Shown: piece after piece, positions 8,113 through 16,475 of the stretch
How positions within the stretch are numbered: the stretch's first letter is position 1
How the letters are laid out: each line of letters starts with the position of its first letter
Assembly (NCBI GenBank): GCA_963784805.1
Contig: CAWASR010000028.1
Location: 248,001-312,000 of the forward strand
Reading direction: 5' to 3'
Length of the DNA stretch: 64,000 nucleotides
From: Roseiarcus sp963784805
GTDB lineage: Bacteria; Pseudomonadota; Alphaproteobacteria; Rhizobiales; Beijerinckiaceae
Notes under the pieces: model-generated
Told to the model about the DNA's origin: nothing
The model's input: the letters and a program-made list of their open reading frames with translations, nothing else
Databases searched by the model: none
Position numbers and translations under genes: made by a program

Positions 8113-9384
8113 TCAGAGGATGACGCGCCGCATGTCCTCGATGACCCCCGCCAGATGCCGCATGAAGCGCGCGGCCGCGGCGCCGTCGATGACGCGATGG
8201 TCGTAGGAGAGGCAGAGCGGCAGCATCAGGCGCGGTTGGAACGCCTCGCCATCCCAAACCGGCGCCATCCTCGAACGCACGACGCCGAGGATCGCCACTT
8301 CCGGCGCGTTGACGATCGGGGTGAAGGCCGTGCCGCCGATGCCGCCCAGAGATGAAATGGTGAAGGTGGCGCCCTGCATCTCCGCGGGAGCGAGCTTGCC
8401 CGCGCGGGCCTTGTCGGAAAGTGCACCGAGTTCGCGGGCGAGCTCGACGACGCCCTTTTGGTCGACGTCTTTGATGACCGCGACAACGAGGCCATCGGGG
8501 GTGTCGATCGCAACGCCTATGTGCCAATAATTGCGCAATATAAGTGAATTGCCATCGTTACTTAAAGCAGAGTTAAAGGTCGGGAAGACCTTGAGCGTCG
8601 CGACCGTCGCGCGCAGCAGAAGCGGCAGCAACGAGACCCGGTAAGGCTTGGACTTGTCCTTCTTGGCGGCCTCGTCGAGCGTCCTGCGAAACGCGTCGAG
8701 GTCTGTGATGTCGGCCTCGTCAGTATGGGTGACATGCGGGACGTTCACCCAGGACGCGTGAAGGCGGGGCCCAGAGATGCGCTTGATGCGCGAGAGCGGC
8801 ACAGCCTCGACCGGCCCGAATTTGGCGAAGTCGACCGTTGGAACCGCCGGCAGCGCAGCTCCGCCGCCGGCGCCGACCGGGCCCGCAAGCGCCGCCTTGA
8901 CGTCCTCGCGGGTGATGCGCCCCTTTTCGCCCGTGCCCTTGATCAGATTGAGATCGAGACCCAGCTCGCGGGCGAGACGGCGCACGGCGGGTCCGGCAAA
9001 AACGCCCGAAAAGTCCGCCTTGGCCGGCCCGGATGCGGCGGCCGGAGCAGGAGCGGGCGCCGGGGCCGCCGGCTGCGCCGGAGGCGCGGCAGGTTCCTTG
9101 GCCGGCGCCGGCGCAGGCGGAGCCGCTGCTGGGGCGGCGTCGACGTCCGCGGCTTCGATCCGCGCGATCAAGGCGCCCATCGACACCTTATCCCCGACCT
9201 TCGCCACCACGTCGGCGACTGTGCCGGCGACTGGCGAAGGCACGTCCATGGTCGCCTTGTCGGATTCGAGCGTCAGCAGCGATTGGTCGACTTTGACCGA
9301 ATCGCCAGGCTTCACCAGCACCTCGATGACCGGCACATCCTTGAAATCACCGATATCGGGAATCTTCACGTCGATTTTCGCCAC
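8113..9384 (-). CDS. aceF: Dihydrolipoamide acetyltransferase (pyruvate dehydrogenase E2)
   Basis: A 423-residue E2 core protein that transfers acetyl from lipoyl to CoA. Order of domains: one lipoyl domain (~1-80, TLESDKATMDVPSP), Ala/Pro-rich linker, peripheral subunit-binding domain (VRRLARELGLDL to GRITREDV), second linker, and the catalytic acyltransferase domain ending with SYDHRVIDGA, which holds the active-site His and Asp. Only one lipoyl domain is present on E2; the complex carries another on E3. It lies between aceE and lpdA with gaps of 45 and 21 nt. Confidence 0.95.
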   Translation of the reverse strand: MAKIDVKIPDIGDFKDVPVIEVLVKPGDSVKVDQSLLTLESDKATMDVPSPVAGTVADVVAKVGDKVSMGALIARIEAADVDAAPAAAPPAPAPAKEPAAPPAQPAAPAPAPAPAAASGPAKADFSGVFAGPAVRRLARELGLDLNLIKGTGEKGRITREDVKAALAGPVGAGGGAALPAVPTVDFAKFGPVEAVPLSRIKRISGPRLHASWVNVPHVTHTDEADITDLDAFRRTLDEAAKKDKSKPYRVSLLPLLLRATVATLKVFPTFNSALSNDGNSLILRNYWHIGVAIDTPDGLVVAVIKDVDQKGVVELARELGALSDKARAGKLAPAEMQGATFTISSLGGIGGTAFTPIVNAPEVAILGVVRSRMAPVWDGEAFQPRLMLPLCLSYDHRVIDGAAAARFMRHLAGVIEDMRRVIL

Positions 9385-9429
9385 CGGCGCACTCCTTCGG
9401 GCGATGGGGATGATTGGGACGAACTGGCC

Positions 9430-12093
9430 TTAGCTGCGCGCCGGATTCGGCCCCTCTGGGTCGATGTCATATTTCGATATCGCTTCAGCGACGCGTCGCG
9501 TCGGCAGCAGCTGGTCGTCGGCAAGCGCCTTCAGGCTGGCGACGATGACGTGATAGCGGTCAACCTCGAAGAAAGAGCGCAGACGCCGCCGATAGTCCGA
9601 GCGCCCAAAGCCGTCGGTGCCCAGGACCTTGTACCGCGCGGGAACGTAGGGCCGAACGCCGTCGGCGAGCGCCTTTATATAGTCGGTCGAGGCGATCACG
9701 GGCCCCTTTCCGCCCGCGAGCGCGCGCGTGATGTAGGGAACCCGCGCCTCGGCCTCGGGATGCAGCATCGTCCAGCGCTCAGCGTCGAGTCCTTCCCGGC
9801 GCAACTCGGTGAAGCTGGTCACGCTCCAGACTTCGCTGCTGACGCCGTGCTCCTCGGCCAAGATCTGGGCGGCCGCCTCAACCTCGCGCAGAATCGCGCC
9901 GGCGCCGAGGAGGCGCACATGAAGGCCGGGCTTCTTGGCCGCGACCTCGCGCAGTTTGTAAGCGCCTCGCAGAATGCCGTCTTCCACGCCCTCCGGCATG
10001 GCTGGATGAGGATAGTTCTCGTTGAGCGTCGTTATGTAGTAGTAGACGTCCTCGTTGCCGACGAGCATGCGCTTGAGCCCCGCATGGATGATCACGGCGA
10101 CTTCATAGGCATAGGTCGGGTCGTAGGTCACGCAATTGGGAATGGTCGAAGCCAGGATGTGGCTGTGTCCGTCCTCATGCTGCAGTCCCTCGCCATTGAG
10201 GGTCGTGCGGCCTGATGTGCCCCCGATCAGGAAGCCGCGGGTGCGCATGTCGCCCGCCGCCCAGGCGAGATCGCCGATGCGTTGGAATCCGAACATCGAA
10301 TAGTAGATGTAGAAGGGAATCATCGGCGTGTTCGAGCTCGAATAGGAAGTGCCCGCCGCGATGAAAGAGGCCATCGCGCCCGGCTCGTTGATGCCTTCCT
10401 GTAGAATCTGCCCCTTCGGATCCTCGCGATAGTACATCAGCTGGTCGGCGTCCTGCGGCCGGTAAAGCTGACCGACCTCGCTGAAAATGCCGACCTGACG
10501 AAACAACCCCTCCATACCGAAGGTCCGACTTTCGTCCGGCACGATCGGCACCACCCGGGGGCCGAGGTCCTTGTCGCGCAGGAGCGTCGTCAGGATGCGA
10601 ACGAAGGCCATGGTGGTCGAGATTTCCCGCCCCTCAGCGGTCGCCTTCAAAACGGCGTCAAAATGCGAAAGCGGAGGGACGGATAGTGGGTCGCTCTTTC
10701 GTCGACGCGAGGGCAGGTATCCGCCGAGCGCTTTGCGATGCGCACGAAGATACGTCATCTCTTCACTGTCTTCAGCGAAGCGAAGGAAGGGAACCTTATC
10801 GAGCTCCTCGTCCGGCACTGGGATATGAAACCGATCGCGGAAGGTCCTCAAGGCGTCATGGCCGAGCTTCTTGGCCTGATGGGCGATCATCTGCCCTTCG
10901 CCCGCTGCGCCCATGCCATAGCCCTTGACGGTCTTAGCAAGGATGACGGTCGGCTGACCCTTGTGCTCGACTGCCGCCTTGTAAGCTGCGTAGACTTTGA
11001 TCGGATCGTGGCCGCCGCGTGTGAGGGACCAGATCTGCGCGTCGGTCCAGTCCTCGACCATCGCCGCGGTCTCAGGGTGGCGTCCGAAAAAATTCTTGCG
11101 AATATAGGCGCCGTCCTTCGACTTGAAGTCCTGGTACTCGCCATCGACGCATTCGTCCATCAGCTGGCGCAGCTTGCCGGCGGAATCTCTGGCGAGCAAC
11201 CCGTCCCAGCCAGAACCCCAGAGACACTTGATGACGTTCCAGCCGGCGCCTCGGAAGTCGGCTTCGAGCTCCTGTACGATCTTGCCGTTGCCGCGCACCG
11301 GCCCGTCGAGCCGCTGCAGATTGCAGTTGACGACAAAAATGAGGTTGTCGAGCTTCTCGCGCCCCGCGAGCGAGATCGCGCCGAGCGATTCCGGTTCGTC
11401 CATCTCACCGTCGCCGCAGAAGACCCAGACTTTCCGCGGGGCCGTATCGGCGAGGCCGCGGCCGTGCAGATAGCGCAGAAAGCGGGCCTGATAGATCGCC
11501 ATCAGCGGCCCCAGTCCCATCGATACGGTCGGAAATTGCCAGAAATCCGGCATGAGCCATGGGTGCGGATAGGACGGCAGGCCCTCACCCCCAACCTCCT
11601 GGCGGAAATTGAGGAGCTGCTCCTCGCTGAGGCGTCCCTCGACAAACGCGCGGGCGTAAATGCCCGGGGAGCTGTGTCCCTGAAAATAGATCAGGTCGCC
11701 GCCATGGTTTTCGTTGGCGGCATGCCAAAAATGCATAAAACCGGTGTCGTATAGCGTCGCGGCCGACTGGAAGCTGGCGATATGCCCGCCGAGCTCGGAG
11801 GATTCCTTGTTCGCCTTGACGACGATCGCCGCCGCGTTCCAGCGCACGAAACGGCGGATGCGTTGCTCGATCGCTCTGTCGCCGGGATGGCGCGGTTGCG
11901 CGTCGGGCGGGATGGTGTTGACGTAGGCGGTATTGGCGGCGAACGGCAGACTCGCGCCCTTACGCCGGGCCGACTTGACCACCGAGTCCAGGATTTCGTC
12001 GACCCTCCCGAGGCCCTCGAACGCCTCCACCGAATCCAGCGCGTCAAGCCATTCCGTCGTCTCGGCTGTTTCGACTGCGGGATCGTTGTCCAT
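9430..12093 (-). CDS. aceE: Pyruvate dehydrogenase E1, homodimeric type
   Basis: About 887 residues, the full length for homodimeric E1, the thiamine-diphosphate enzyme that decarboxylates pyruvate and acetylates E2 lipoyl groups. The open frame extends to 12216, but ATG 12093 (MDNDPAVE) has GGGAGG on the minus strand a few bases upstream and begins where the family normally starts. Recognisable parts are GDGEMDEPES (thiamine diphosphate and Mg binding) and the long HAANENHGGDL region. It is the first gene of aceE-aceF-lpdA; its promoter must lie in the 227-nt divergent gap shared with the frameshifted uraH. Many Alphaproteobacteria instead use the two-subunit PdhA/PdhB E1. Confidence 0.95.
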   Translation of the reverse strand: MDNDPAVETAETTEWLDALDSVEAFEGLGRVDEILDSVVKSARRKGASLPFAANTAYVNTIPPDAQPRHPGDRAIEQRIRRFVRWNAAAIVVKANKESSELGGHIASFQSAATLYDTGFMHFWHAANENHGGDLIYFQGHSSPGIYARAFVEGRLSEEQLLNFRQEVGGEGLPSYPHPWLMPDFWQFPTVSMGLGPLMAIYQARFLRYLHGRGLADTAPRKVWVFCGDGEMDEPESLGAISLAGREKLDNLIFVVNCNLQRLDGPVRGNGKIVQELEADFRGAGWNVIKCLWGSGWDGLLARDSAGKLRQLMDECVDGEYQDFKSKDGAYIRKNFFGRHPETAAMVEDWTDAQIWSLTRGGHDPIKVYAAYKAAVEHKGQPTVILAKTVKGYGMGAAGEGQMIAHQAKKLGHDALRTFRDRFHIPVPDEELDKVPFLRFAEDSEEMTYLRAHRKALGGYLPSRRRKSDPLSVPPLSHFDAVLKATAEGREISTTMAFVRILTTLLRDKDLGPRVVPIVPDESRTFGMEGLFRQVGIFSEVGQLYRPQDADQLMYYREDPKGQILQEGINEPGAMASFIAAGTSYSSSNTPMIPFYIYYSMFGFQRIGDLAWAAGDMRTRGFLIGGTSGRTTLNGEGLQHEDGHSHILASTIPNCVTYDPTYAYEVAVIIHAGLKRMLVGNEDVYYYITTLNENYPHPAMPEGVEDGILRGAYKLREVAAKKPGLHVRLLGAGAILREVEAAAQILAEEHGVSSEVWSVTSFTELRREGLDAERWTMLHPEAEARVPYITRALAGGKGPVIASTDYIKALADGVRPYVPARYKVLGTDGFGRSDYRRRLRSFFEVDRYHVIVASLKALADDQLLPTRRVAEAISKYDIDPEGPNPARS

Positions 12094-12320
12094 CAGGTCG
12101 GCCTCCCTCTCGCGCTTGCAAAAAAACGGCGCGCGCGAATTCGCCGTGTTATTTCTCATGCGTCCGTCGCTTTGGCAATGTCGCCCAACGGCGTCGCAGC
12201 CATGCGAATGTCGCATGCGAGAACGAAACCTTGGCGAAATTGGCGCCGACGGGCTACGGTCGCCGGCGAAACGTCGCGTTCAGGACCTCTCGAGCCTACG
12301 CCGACTTGACGGAGCAGACA

Positions 12321-12678
12321 TTGGCCGGCCTCACAACCCACGTCCTCGACGTCACGCGCGGCGGACCCGCCGAAGGGGTGCGCGTTCGAACTCTATGAAT
12401 TGGAGGCGCCGGAGAAACGCAAACTGGTCAAGGAGGTCGCGACCAACGCCGACGGGCGCACCGACGAGCCTCTGATCGGGGCCGCACAGTCGCGCGCCGG
12501 CCGGTTCGAGCTCGTCTTCGAGGTCGGCGACTACTTCCGCCGCCGGGGCGCGAACCTCGCCGAGCCGCCGTTCCTGGACCTGGTGCCGATCCGGTTCGGG
12601 ATCGCTGATCCGGCGGCGCATCACCATGTGCCGCTCCTGGTCTCGCCCTGGGCCTATTCGACGTATCGGGGTAGTTGA
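12321..12678 (+). pseudogene. uraH: 5-hydroxyisourate hydrolase, frameshifted
   Basis: This gene of urate breakdown is recognisable over its whole length but split between two frames. From TTG 12321 (GGAG at 12311, 6-nt gap) the frame gives LAGLTTHVLDVTRG, the conserved N-terminal His motif, then meets TGA after about 25 codons. A second frame continues with ELYELEAP onward to HHHVPLLVSPWAYSTYRGS, the family's C-terminal YRGS signature. The frames join if one base is removed near 12387 (GTTCGAACTC would become GTTGAACTC). Total length without the shift would be near 118 residues, normal for the family. All other signature residues are intact, so this is either a recent mutation or a sequencing error. 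Confidence 0.8.
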
Positions 12679-12781
12679 TTTCGCCTCCGAGACCGGCGCC
12701 GCGAATGGGCCGCGCTGTCAATTACAAAGACACTAAGTGCTTGAGCGAGCGCCGAACGCTTGCGCGGTTCAGCCAAACCTT

Positions 12782-12863
12782 TCCAAGCCAATCCAAGCCG
12801 GACCAAACAAATCCAAGAGAATCCAAGAGAAAAAATGCTTGGATTTGCTTGGATTTGCTTGGA
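12782..12863. repeat. Phased TCCAAG / CTTGGA inverted-repeat array
   Basis: TCCAAG occurs at 12782, 12792, 12812 and 12822, then its complement CTTGGA at 12838, 12848 and 12858. Spacing is 10 or 20 nt within each arm, and the right arm is a near-tandem CTTGGATTTG. The two arms could pair into an imperfect hairpin around the A-rich centre. It sits in the ~430-nt gap between uraH and marR, a gap that otherwise shows AT-rich DNA (~12910-12960, with ATATC-TTGT-GATAT at 12947-12960) but no gene. The 10-bp period suggests either a helically phased protein-binding site or an unstable repeat. Confidence 0.7.
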
Positions 12864-13099
12864 CTCCCTCGTCCGAATCGGGACTTTTCAACGCGTTAGA
12901 GCGAATCCGAACGAAAAAAAATCATCGTGGCTAATATAAACCGCGTATATCTTGTGATATGCGCCCGCGGGCCCCGAACAGGCAAATGTCTCAGCGCGAC
13001 GACGCGGCCGGTCAAGCCCCGATCGTTCCCAGGTCCCCCGATAAAAAGCGCTCGCCGGACGCCCTGAAGCGTGCTTGATCTTTCCTAGCCCTGCATATT

Positions 13100-13113
13100 A
13101 TAAGCCTGCTTAT
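13100..13113. promoter_or_regulatory. Palindrome ATAAGC-CT-GCTTAT, candidate MarR operator
   Basis: A perfect 6+2+6 palindrome in AT-rich DNA overlaps the first possible ATG (13112) of the marR gene. MarR-family repressors bind short palindromes in their own promoters, so this is a good candidate for autoregulation of marR-emrA-emrB. It also hints that the used start may be ATG 13136. Confidence 0.45.
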
Positions 13114-13588
13114 GTTATCAAACGCTCACAAACTCATGTTCTCTCCCGCCCGCGAACTCGGGTTCGCGCTCAGCGACGCCGCGCGGCTGCTGCGGACCTA
13201 TTCCGACCAACGCGCGCGCGAACTCAATACGACGCGCGCCCAATGGGCGGTCCTGGCGCGGCTTCAGCGCTGCGAGGGCTTCAAGCAGAGCGAACTGGCC
13301 GACGCGCTCGACCTGACGCCGATCACGCTCGGCCGCCTCATCGACAAGCTGACCTCGGCCGGTTTGGTCGAACGGCGCGACGACGCGACCGACCGCCGCG
13401 CCCATCGTCTTTATCTGACCGAGAAGGCGGCGCCGACGCTGCGCGGCCTCGGAGCGCTGGCCGAGGACGTGATGGCGCGCGCGCTGTCGGGTCTGGATCA
13501 AAAGGCCATTAGCGATCTGCATGAGGGCCTCGCCGCCATCAAGGCCAATCTCAAGAGCGAATTGCATTCGGGAGCCCAGAAGACGTGA
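13112..13588 (+). CDS. MarR-family transcriptional regulator
   Basis: A winged-helix regulator of up to 158 residues. The helix-turn-helix and wing are visible: QWAVLARLQRCEGFKQSEL, then LTPITLGRLIDKL (recognition helix) and LVERRDDATDRRAHRLYLT (wing with the DxRxxR pattern). Flanking helices form the dimer interface. Neither ATG 13112 nor ATG 13136 has a good ribosome site; the second would leave the palindrome at 13100-13113 untranslated. The gene ends in a GTGA overlap with the fusion-protein gene, so it is cotranscribed with the efflux pump and probably represses it until a toxic ligand binds. Confidence 0.9.
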   Translation: MLSNAHKLMFSPARELGFALSDAARLLRTYSDQRARELNTTRAQWAVLARLQRCEGFKQSELADALDLTPITLGRLIDKLTSAGLVERRDDATDRRAHRLYLTEKAAPTLRGLGALAEDVMARALSGLDQKAISDLHEGLAAIKANLKSELHSGAQKT

Positions 13589-14925
13589 TTCAATCCAAGT
13601 CGGCCGCGGCGCTGGAATCCGCGGAACAGGGCGCCCCTGCCGACGCCCCGCCGCCCGTTCAGCTGGCGGCGGCCAAGGCGGCTTCTTCCGGCCAGCCGCA
13701 TTCGTCCGCGTCCGCCGCGTCGCCGTCAGGGCAGCCGGTTCAATTCGCTCCCGCCAGGGCGCCCTCGCCCCAGCCGGTCGCGCCCGCGCCGGCGCAAGAT
13801 CTTCCCCCGACCGCCGCCAAGGGCAAGCGCGGCGGATCAATGCGATTCGTTATGCTGGTCGTCATACCGCTGATCGCGCTGGCGGGCGCGTTCGCCTTGT
13901 GGCTGCACGGCGGCCGTTACGTGACGACGGACAATTCCTATGTCGGAGCCCAGAAGGTGCTGATCACGCCGCAGGTTTCCGGACCGATCGTCGCCGTTCA
14001 CGTCATCGAGGGCCAGAAGGTGAAGACCGGCGATCGGCTGTTCGACATCGACCCGGCCCCCTACCAGACCGCGCTTCTGCTCGCCCAAGGCCGGCTCGAC
14101 GCGGCGAAGATCGAATTCGCGAATTTACGCTCCTCGTATGTGAGCAACCAGGACCAGATCAAGATGGGCGAGGACGCAGTGCGCATGCGCCAGGCCGATT
14201 TCGACCGCAAGAACCAGCTGGTCGCGCGCGCCGCGGGAACGATCAACGATCGCGACACCTCGATGGCGACGCTGATCCAGGCCAAGCAACTGCTCGAATT
14301 CGTGCGCCAGCAGCAGGCCGCGACCATGGTCAAGCTCGGCGGAGCCCTGGACGCCTCGATCGATAAATTTCCCCAATATATTGAAGCCGAGGCGGGGGTC
14401 GAGGACGCCGAACGCAATCTGCGCAATACGAAGATCCTGGCGCCGATCGACGGCGTGGCGACCCAGGTGGCCCAGATCGAGTTGGGACGCGTCGCTCCGG
14501 CCGGCCAGCCGGTGTTCGCGATTGTCGCCAACACCGGCCTCTGGGTCGACGCAAATCCAAAGGAATCGGACCTGACTTACGTTCGCCAGGGCATGCCCGC
14601 GACGGTGACGGTCGATGCGTTTCCAGACCGGGTCTGGGCCGGCAGAATTTGCTCGATCGCGCCGGGAACCGGAGCTCAGTTTGCGATTCTTCCGCCGCAA
14701 AACGCCAGCGGCAACTGGGTCAAGGTCGTCCAGCGCGTGCCTTTGCGCTTCTGCTTCGATCCTCATGAGGACACGACCAACCTTCGCGCCGGGATGAGCG
14801 CGGACGTCTCGATCGACACCGGCCGCTCGCGCTCGCTTGGCGGCGTCATCGGCGGTCTGGCGCAATGGGCGGGCGACCTGACGAGGAGCGTGTTCGCGTC
14901 CAAGGCCTCCGCGACGACAAAATGA
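13585..14925 (+). CDS. emrA: HlyD/EmrA-type membrane fusion protein
   Basis: A 446-residue periplasmic adaptor for drug efflux. It begins with ~80 residues of Ala/Pro/Ser-rich cytoplasmic sequence, an unusually long low-complexity head, followed by one membrane segment (RFVMLVVIPLIALAGAFALW), a barrel-sandwich/lipoyl half-motif (YVGAQKVLITPQVSGPI), a coiled-coil hairpin, the second half-motif (ILAPIDGVATQV) and a beta-barrel domain. GTG 13585 overlaps the marR stop and ATG of emrB overlaps its own stop, so the three genes are translationally coupled. It would link the EmrB-like permease to an outer-membrane channel, none of which is encoded nearby. Confidence 0.9.
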   Translation: MIQSKSAAALESAEQGAPADAPPPVQLAAAKAASSGQPHSSASAASPSGQPVQFAPARAPSPQPVAPAPAQDLPPTAAKGKRGGSMRFVMLVVIPLIALAGAFALWLHGGRYVTTDNSYVGAQKVLITPQVSGPIVAVHVIEGQKVKTGDRLFDIDPAPYQTALLLAQGRLDAAKIEFANLRSSYVSNQDQIKMGEDAVRMRQADFDRKNQLVARAAGTINDRDTSMATLIQAKQLLEFVRQQQAATMVKLGGALDASIDKFPQYIEAEAGVEDAERNLRNTKILAPIDGVATQVAQIELGRVAPAGQPVFAIVANTGLWVDANPKESDLTYVRQGMPATVTVDAFPDRVWAGRICSIAPGTGAQFAILPPQNASGNWVKVVQRVPLRFCFDPHEDTTNLRAGMSADVSIDTGRSRSLGGVIGGLAQWAGDLTRSVFASKASATTK

Positions 14926-16475
14926 CCCGGCCGCTCTACGAGACCATCCTGCCCACGGTGCGATGGGCGCTGACCGTCTGCATCATGATGGCGACGGTCA
15001 TGCAGGCGCTCGACACCACCATCGCCAATGTCGCCCTGCCCTACATGCAGGGCTCGCTTTCGACCACGCAGAACCAGATCAACTGGGTCCTGACCTCCTA
15101 CATCATCGCCGCTGCGATCATGACCTCGCCGCTCGGCTGGATGGCGACCCGGTTCGGCCGCAAGAAGCTGTTCATCGTCTGCACCGCCGGATTCACGATC
15201 GCCTCGATGATGTGCGGCGTCGCGCTCTCGATCGAGCAGATGGTCGCCTACCGGCTGCTGCAAGGCGTATTCGGCGCGGCGCTGGTGCCGTTGAGCCAGG
15301 CGGTGATGCTCGACATCTTCCCGCCCAACAGACGCGGCTCGGCGATGGCGATCTGGGGGATGGGCGTGATGCTGGGGCCGATTATGGGTCCGACGCTCGG
15401 CGGCTGGCTGACCGAATCCTATTCCTGGCGCTGGGTGTTTTTCGTCAACCTGCCGTTCGGGCTGTTGACGACGTTCGGCCTCTCTTTCTTCATGAGCGAG
15501 ACCCCGACCCGGCGCGACGTGCCGTTCTCGTGGTTCGGGTTCACGAGCCTCTCCGTCGGCATCGGCGCGCTGCAGTTGATGCTCGACCGTGGACAGGAAC
15601 TCGGCTGGTTCGATTCCAGCGAGATCGTCATCGAAGCGATCATCGCCGTCGTCGGCTTCTATTTCTTCCTCGCCGACTGCCTCACCTCGCGGCGGCCGTT
15701 CATTTCGGTGCGTATCTTTCGCGACTGGAATTTCTCGATCGCCCTCGTCTTCATGTTCCTGATCGGCGTCATCCTGCTGGCGACATTGGCGCTGGTGACG
15801 CCCTTCATTCAGAACCTGCTCGGCTATCCCGTTCTCACCAGTGGCTATCTGCTGGGAACGCGCGGCATTGGAACCTTCGTCGCGATGTTTCTGGTCGGGC
15901 GGCTCAGCAACAAGGTCGATCCGCGGCTGCTGATCTTTGTCGGCCTGACGCTGGCGACGACGTCGCTGTGGCTGATGGTCGGCTGGTCGCTCGACGTCCC
16001 GGCGCAGACCATCGCCATCAACTCGGTCGTGCAGGGATTCGGGCTCGGCTTCGTGTTCGTTCCGCTCAACACCCTCGCCTTCGCCAGCCTGCCGGCGGAA
16101 TTGCGCACCGAGGGCGCGGCGCTGTGGACACTGATCCGCAACCTCGGCTCCGCGGTCGGCATTTCGATCGTCATCGCCCAGCTGACCAACATGACCACCG
16201 CGTTCCACAGCCAGCTCGTTGAACATGTCACGCCGTTCAGCGACGCGCTTCACATGCCGGGCGCCGGCATGCTGGCGGGCCACGGCCTGCCCAACCTCGC
16301 CGCGCTCGACGCGCTGATCACGCGACAGGCCGCCGCGATGGCTTATTCGAACGACTTCCTGTTGATGACGCTAGTCTCGCTCTGCGCCTTTCCGCTGCTG
16401 GCGCTGATCCGCTCGCCGAAGCTGGCGCCGGCGCCGGTCGGACCGGGGGCTGCGGCGCACGCAGTGATGGATTAG
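14922..16475 (+). CDS. emrB: EmrB/QacA-type MFS drug efflux transporter
   Basis: About 517 residues with 14 predicted membrane segments, the DHA2 family of proton-driven multidrug exporters. Motifs include LDTTIANVALP in the first helix (motif D1), LGWMATRFGRKKLF (motif A) and the GPTLGGWLTE motif C in helix 5. ATG 14922 overlaps the emrA stop as ATGA; the open frame extends to 14865 but would lie inside emrA. Convergent with the MBL-fold gene, whose stop overlaps by 4 nt. Substrate cannot be told from sequence. Confidence 0.93.
   Translation: MTRPLYETILPTVRWALTVCIMMATVMQALDTTIANVALPYMQGSLSTTQNQINWVLTSYIIAAAIMTSPLGWMATRFGRKKLFIVCTAGFTIASMMCGVALSIEQMVAYRLLQGVFGAALVPLSQAVMLDIFPPNRRGSAMAIWGMGVMLGPIMGPTLGGWLTESYSWRWVFFVNLPFGLLTTFGLSFFMSETPTRRDVPFSWFGFTSLSVGIGALQLMLDRGQELGWFDSSEIVIEAIIAVVGFYFFLADCLTSRRPFISVRIFRDWNFSIALVFMFLIGVILLATLALVTPFIQNLLGYPVLTSGYLLGTRGIGTFVAMFLVGRLSNKVDPRLLIFVGLTLATTSLWLMVGWSLDVPAQTIAINSVVQGFGLGFVFVPLNTLAFASLPAELRTEGAALWTLIRNLGSAVGISIVIAQLTNMTTAFHSQLVEHVTPFSDALHMPGAGMLAGHGLPNLAALDALITRQAAAMAYSNDFLLMTLVSLCAFPLLALIRSPKLAPAPVGPGAAAHAVMD

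Noticed and set aside
5770..8355. 861-codon plus-strand open frame opposite lpdA and the SDR gene
   Set aside because: Arg-rich, no family motifs; it mirrors the codon bias of well-supported minus-strand genes in GC-rich DNA.
8725..10215. Long plus-strand frame opposite aceF/aceE
   Set aside because: Antisense of two intact PDH genes, no recognisable motif.
12400..12678. ATG 12400 as a genuine start of a shorter hydroxyisourate hydrolase
   Set aside because: It would remove the N-terminal THVLD active-site motif, which is present just upstream in another frame.
12782..12863. CRISPR array
   Set aside because: Units are 6-10 nt with no unique spacers, and half are inverted.
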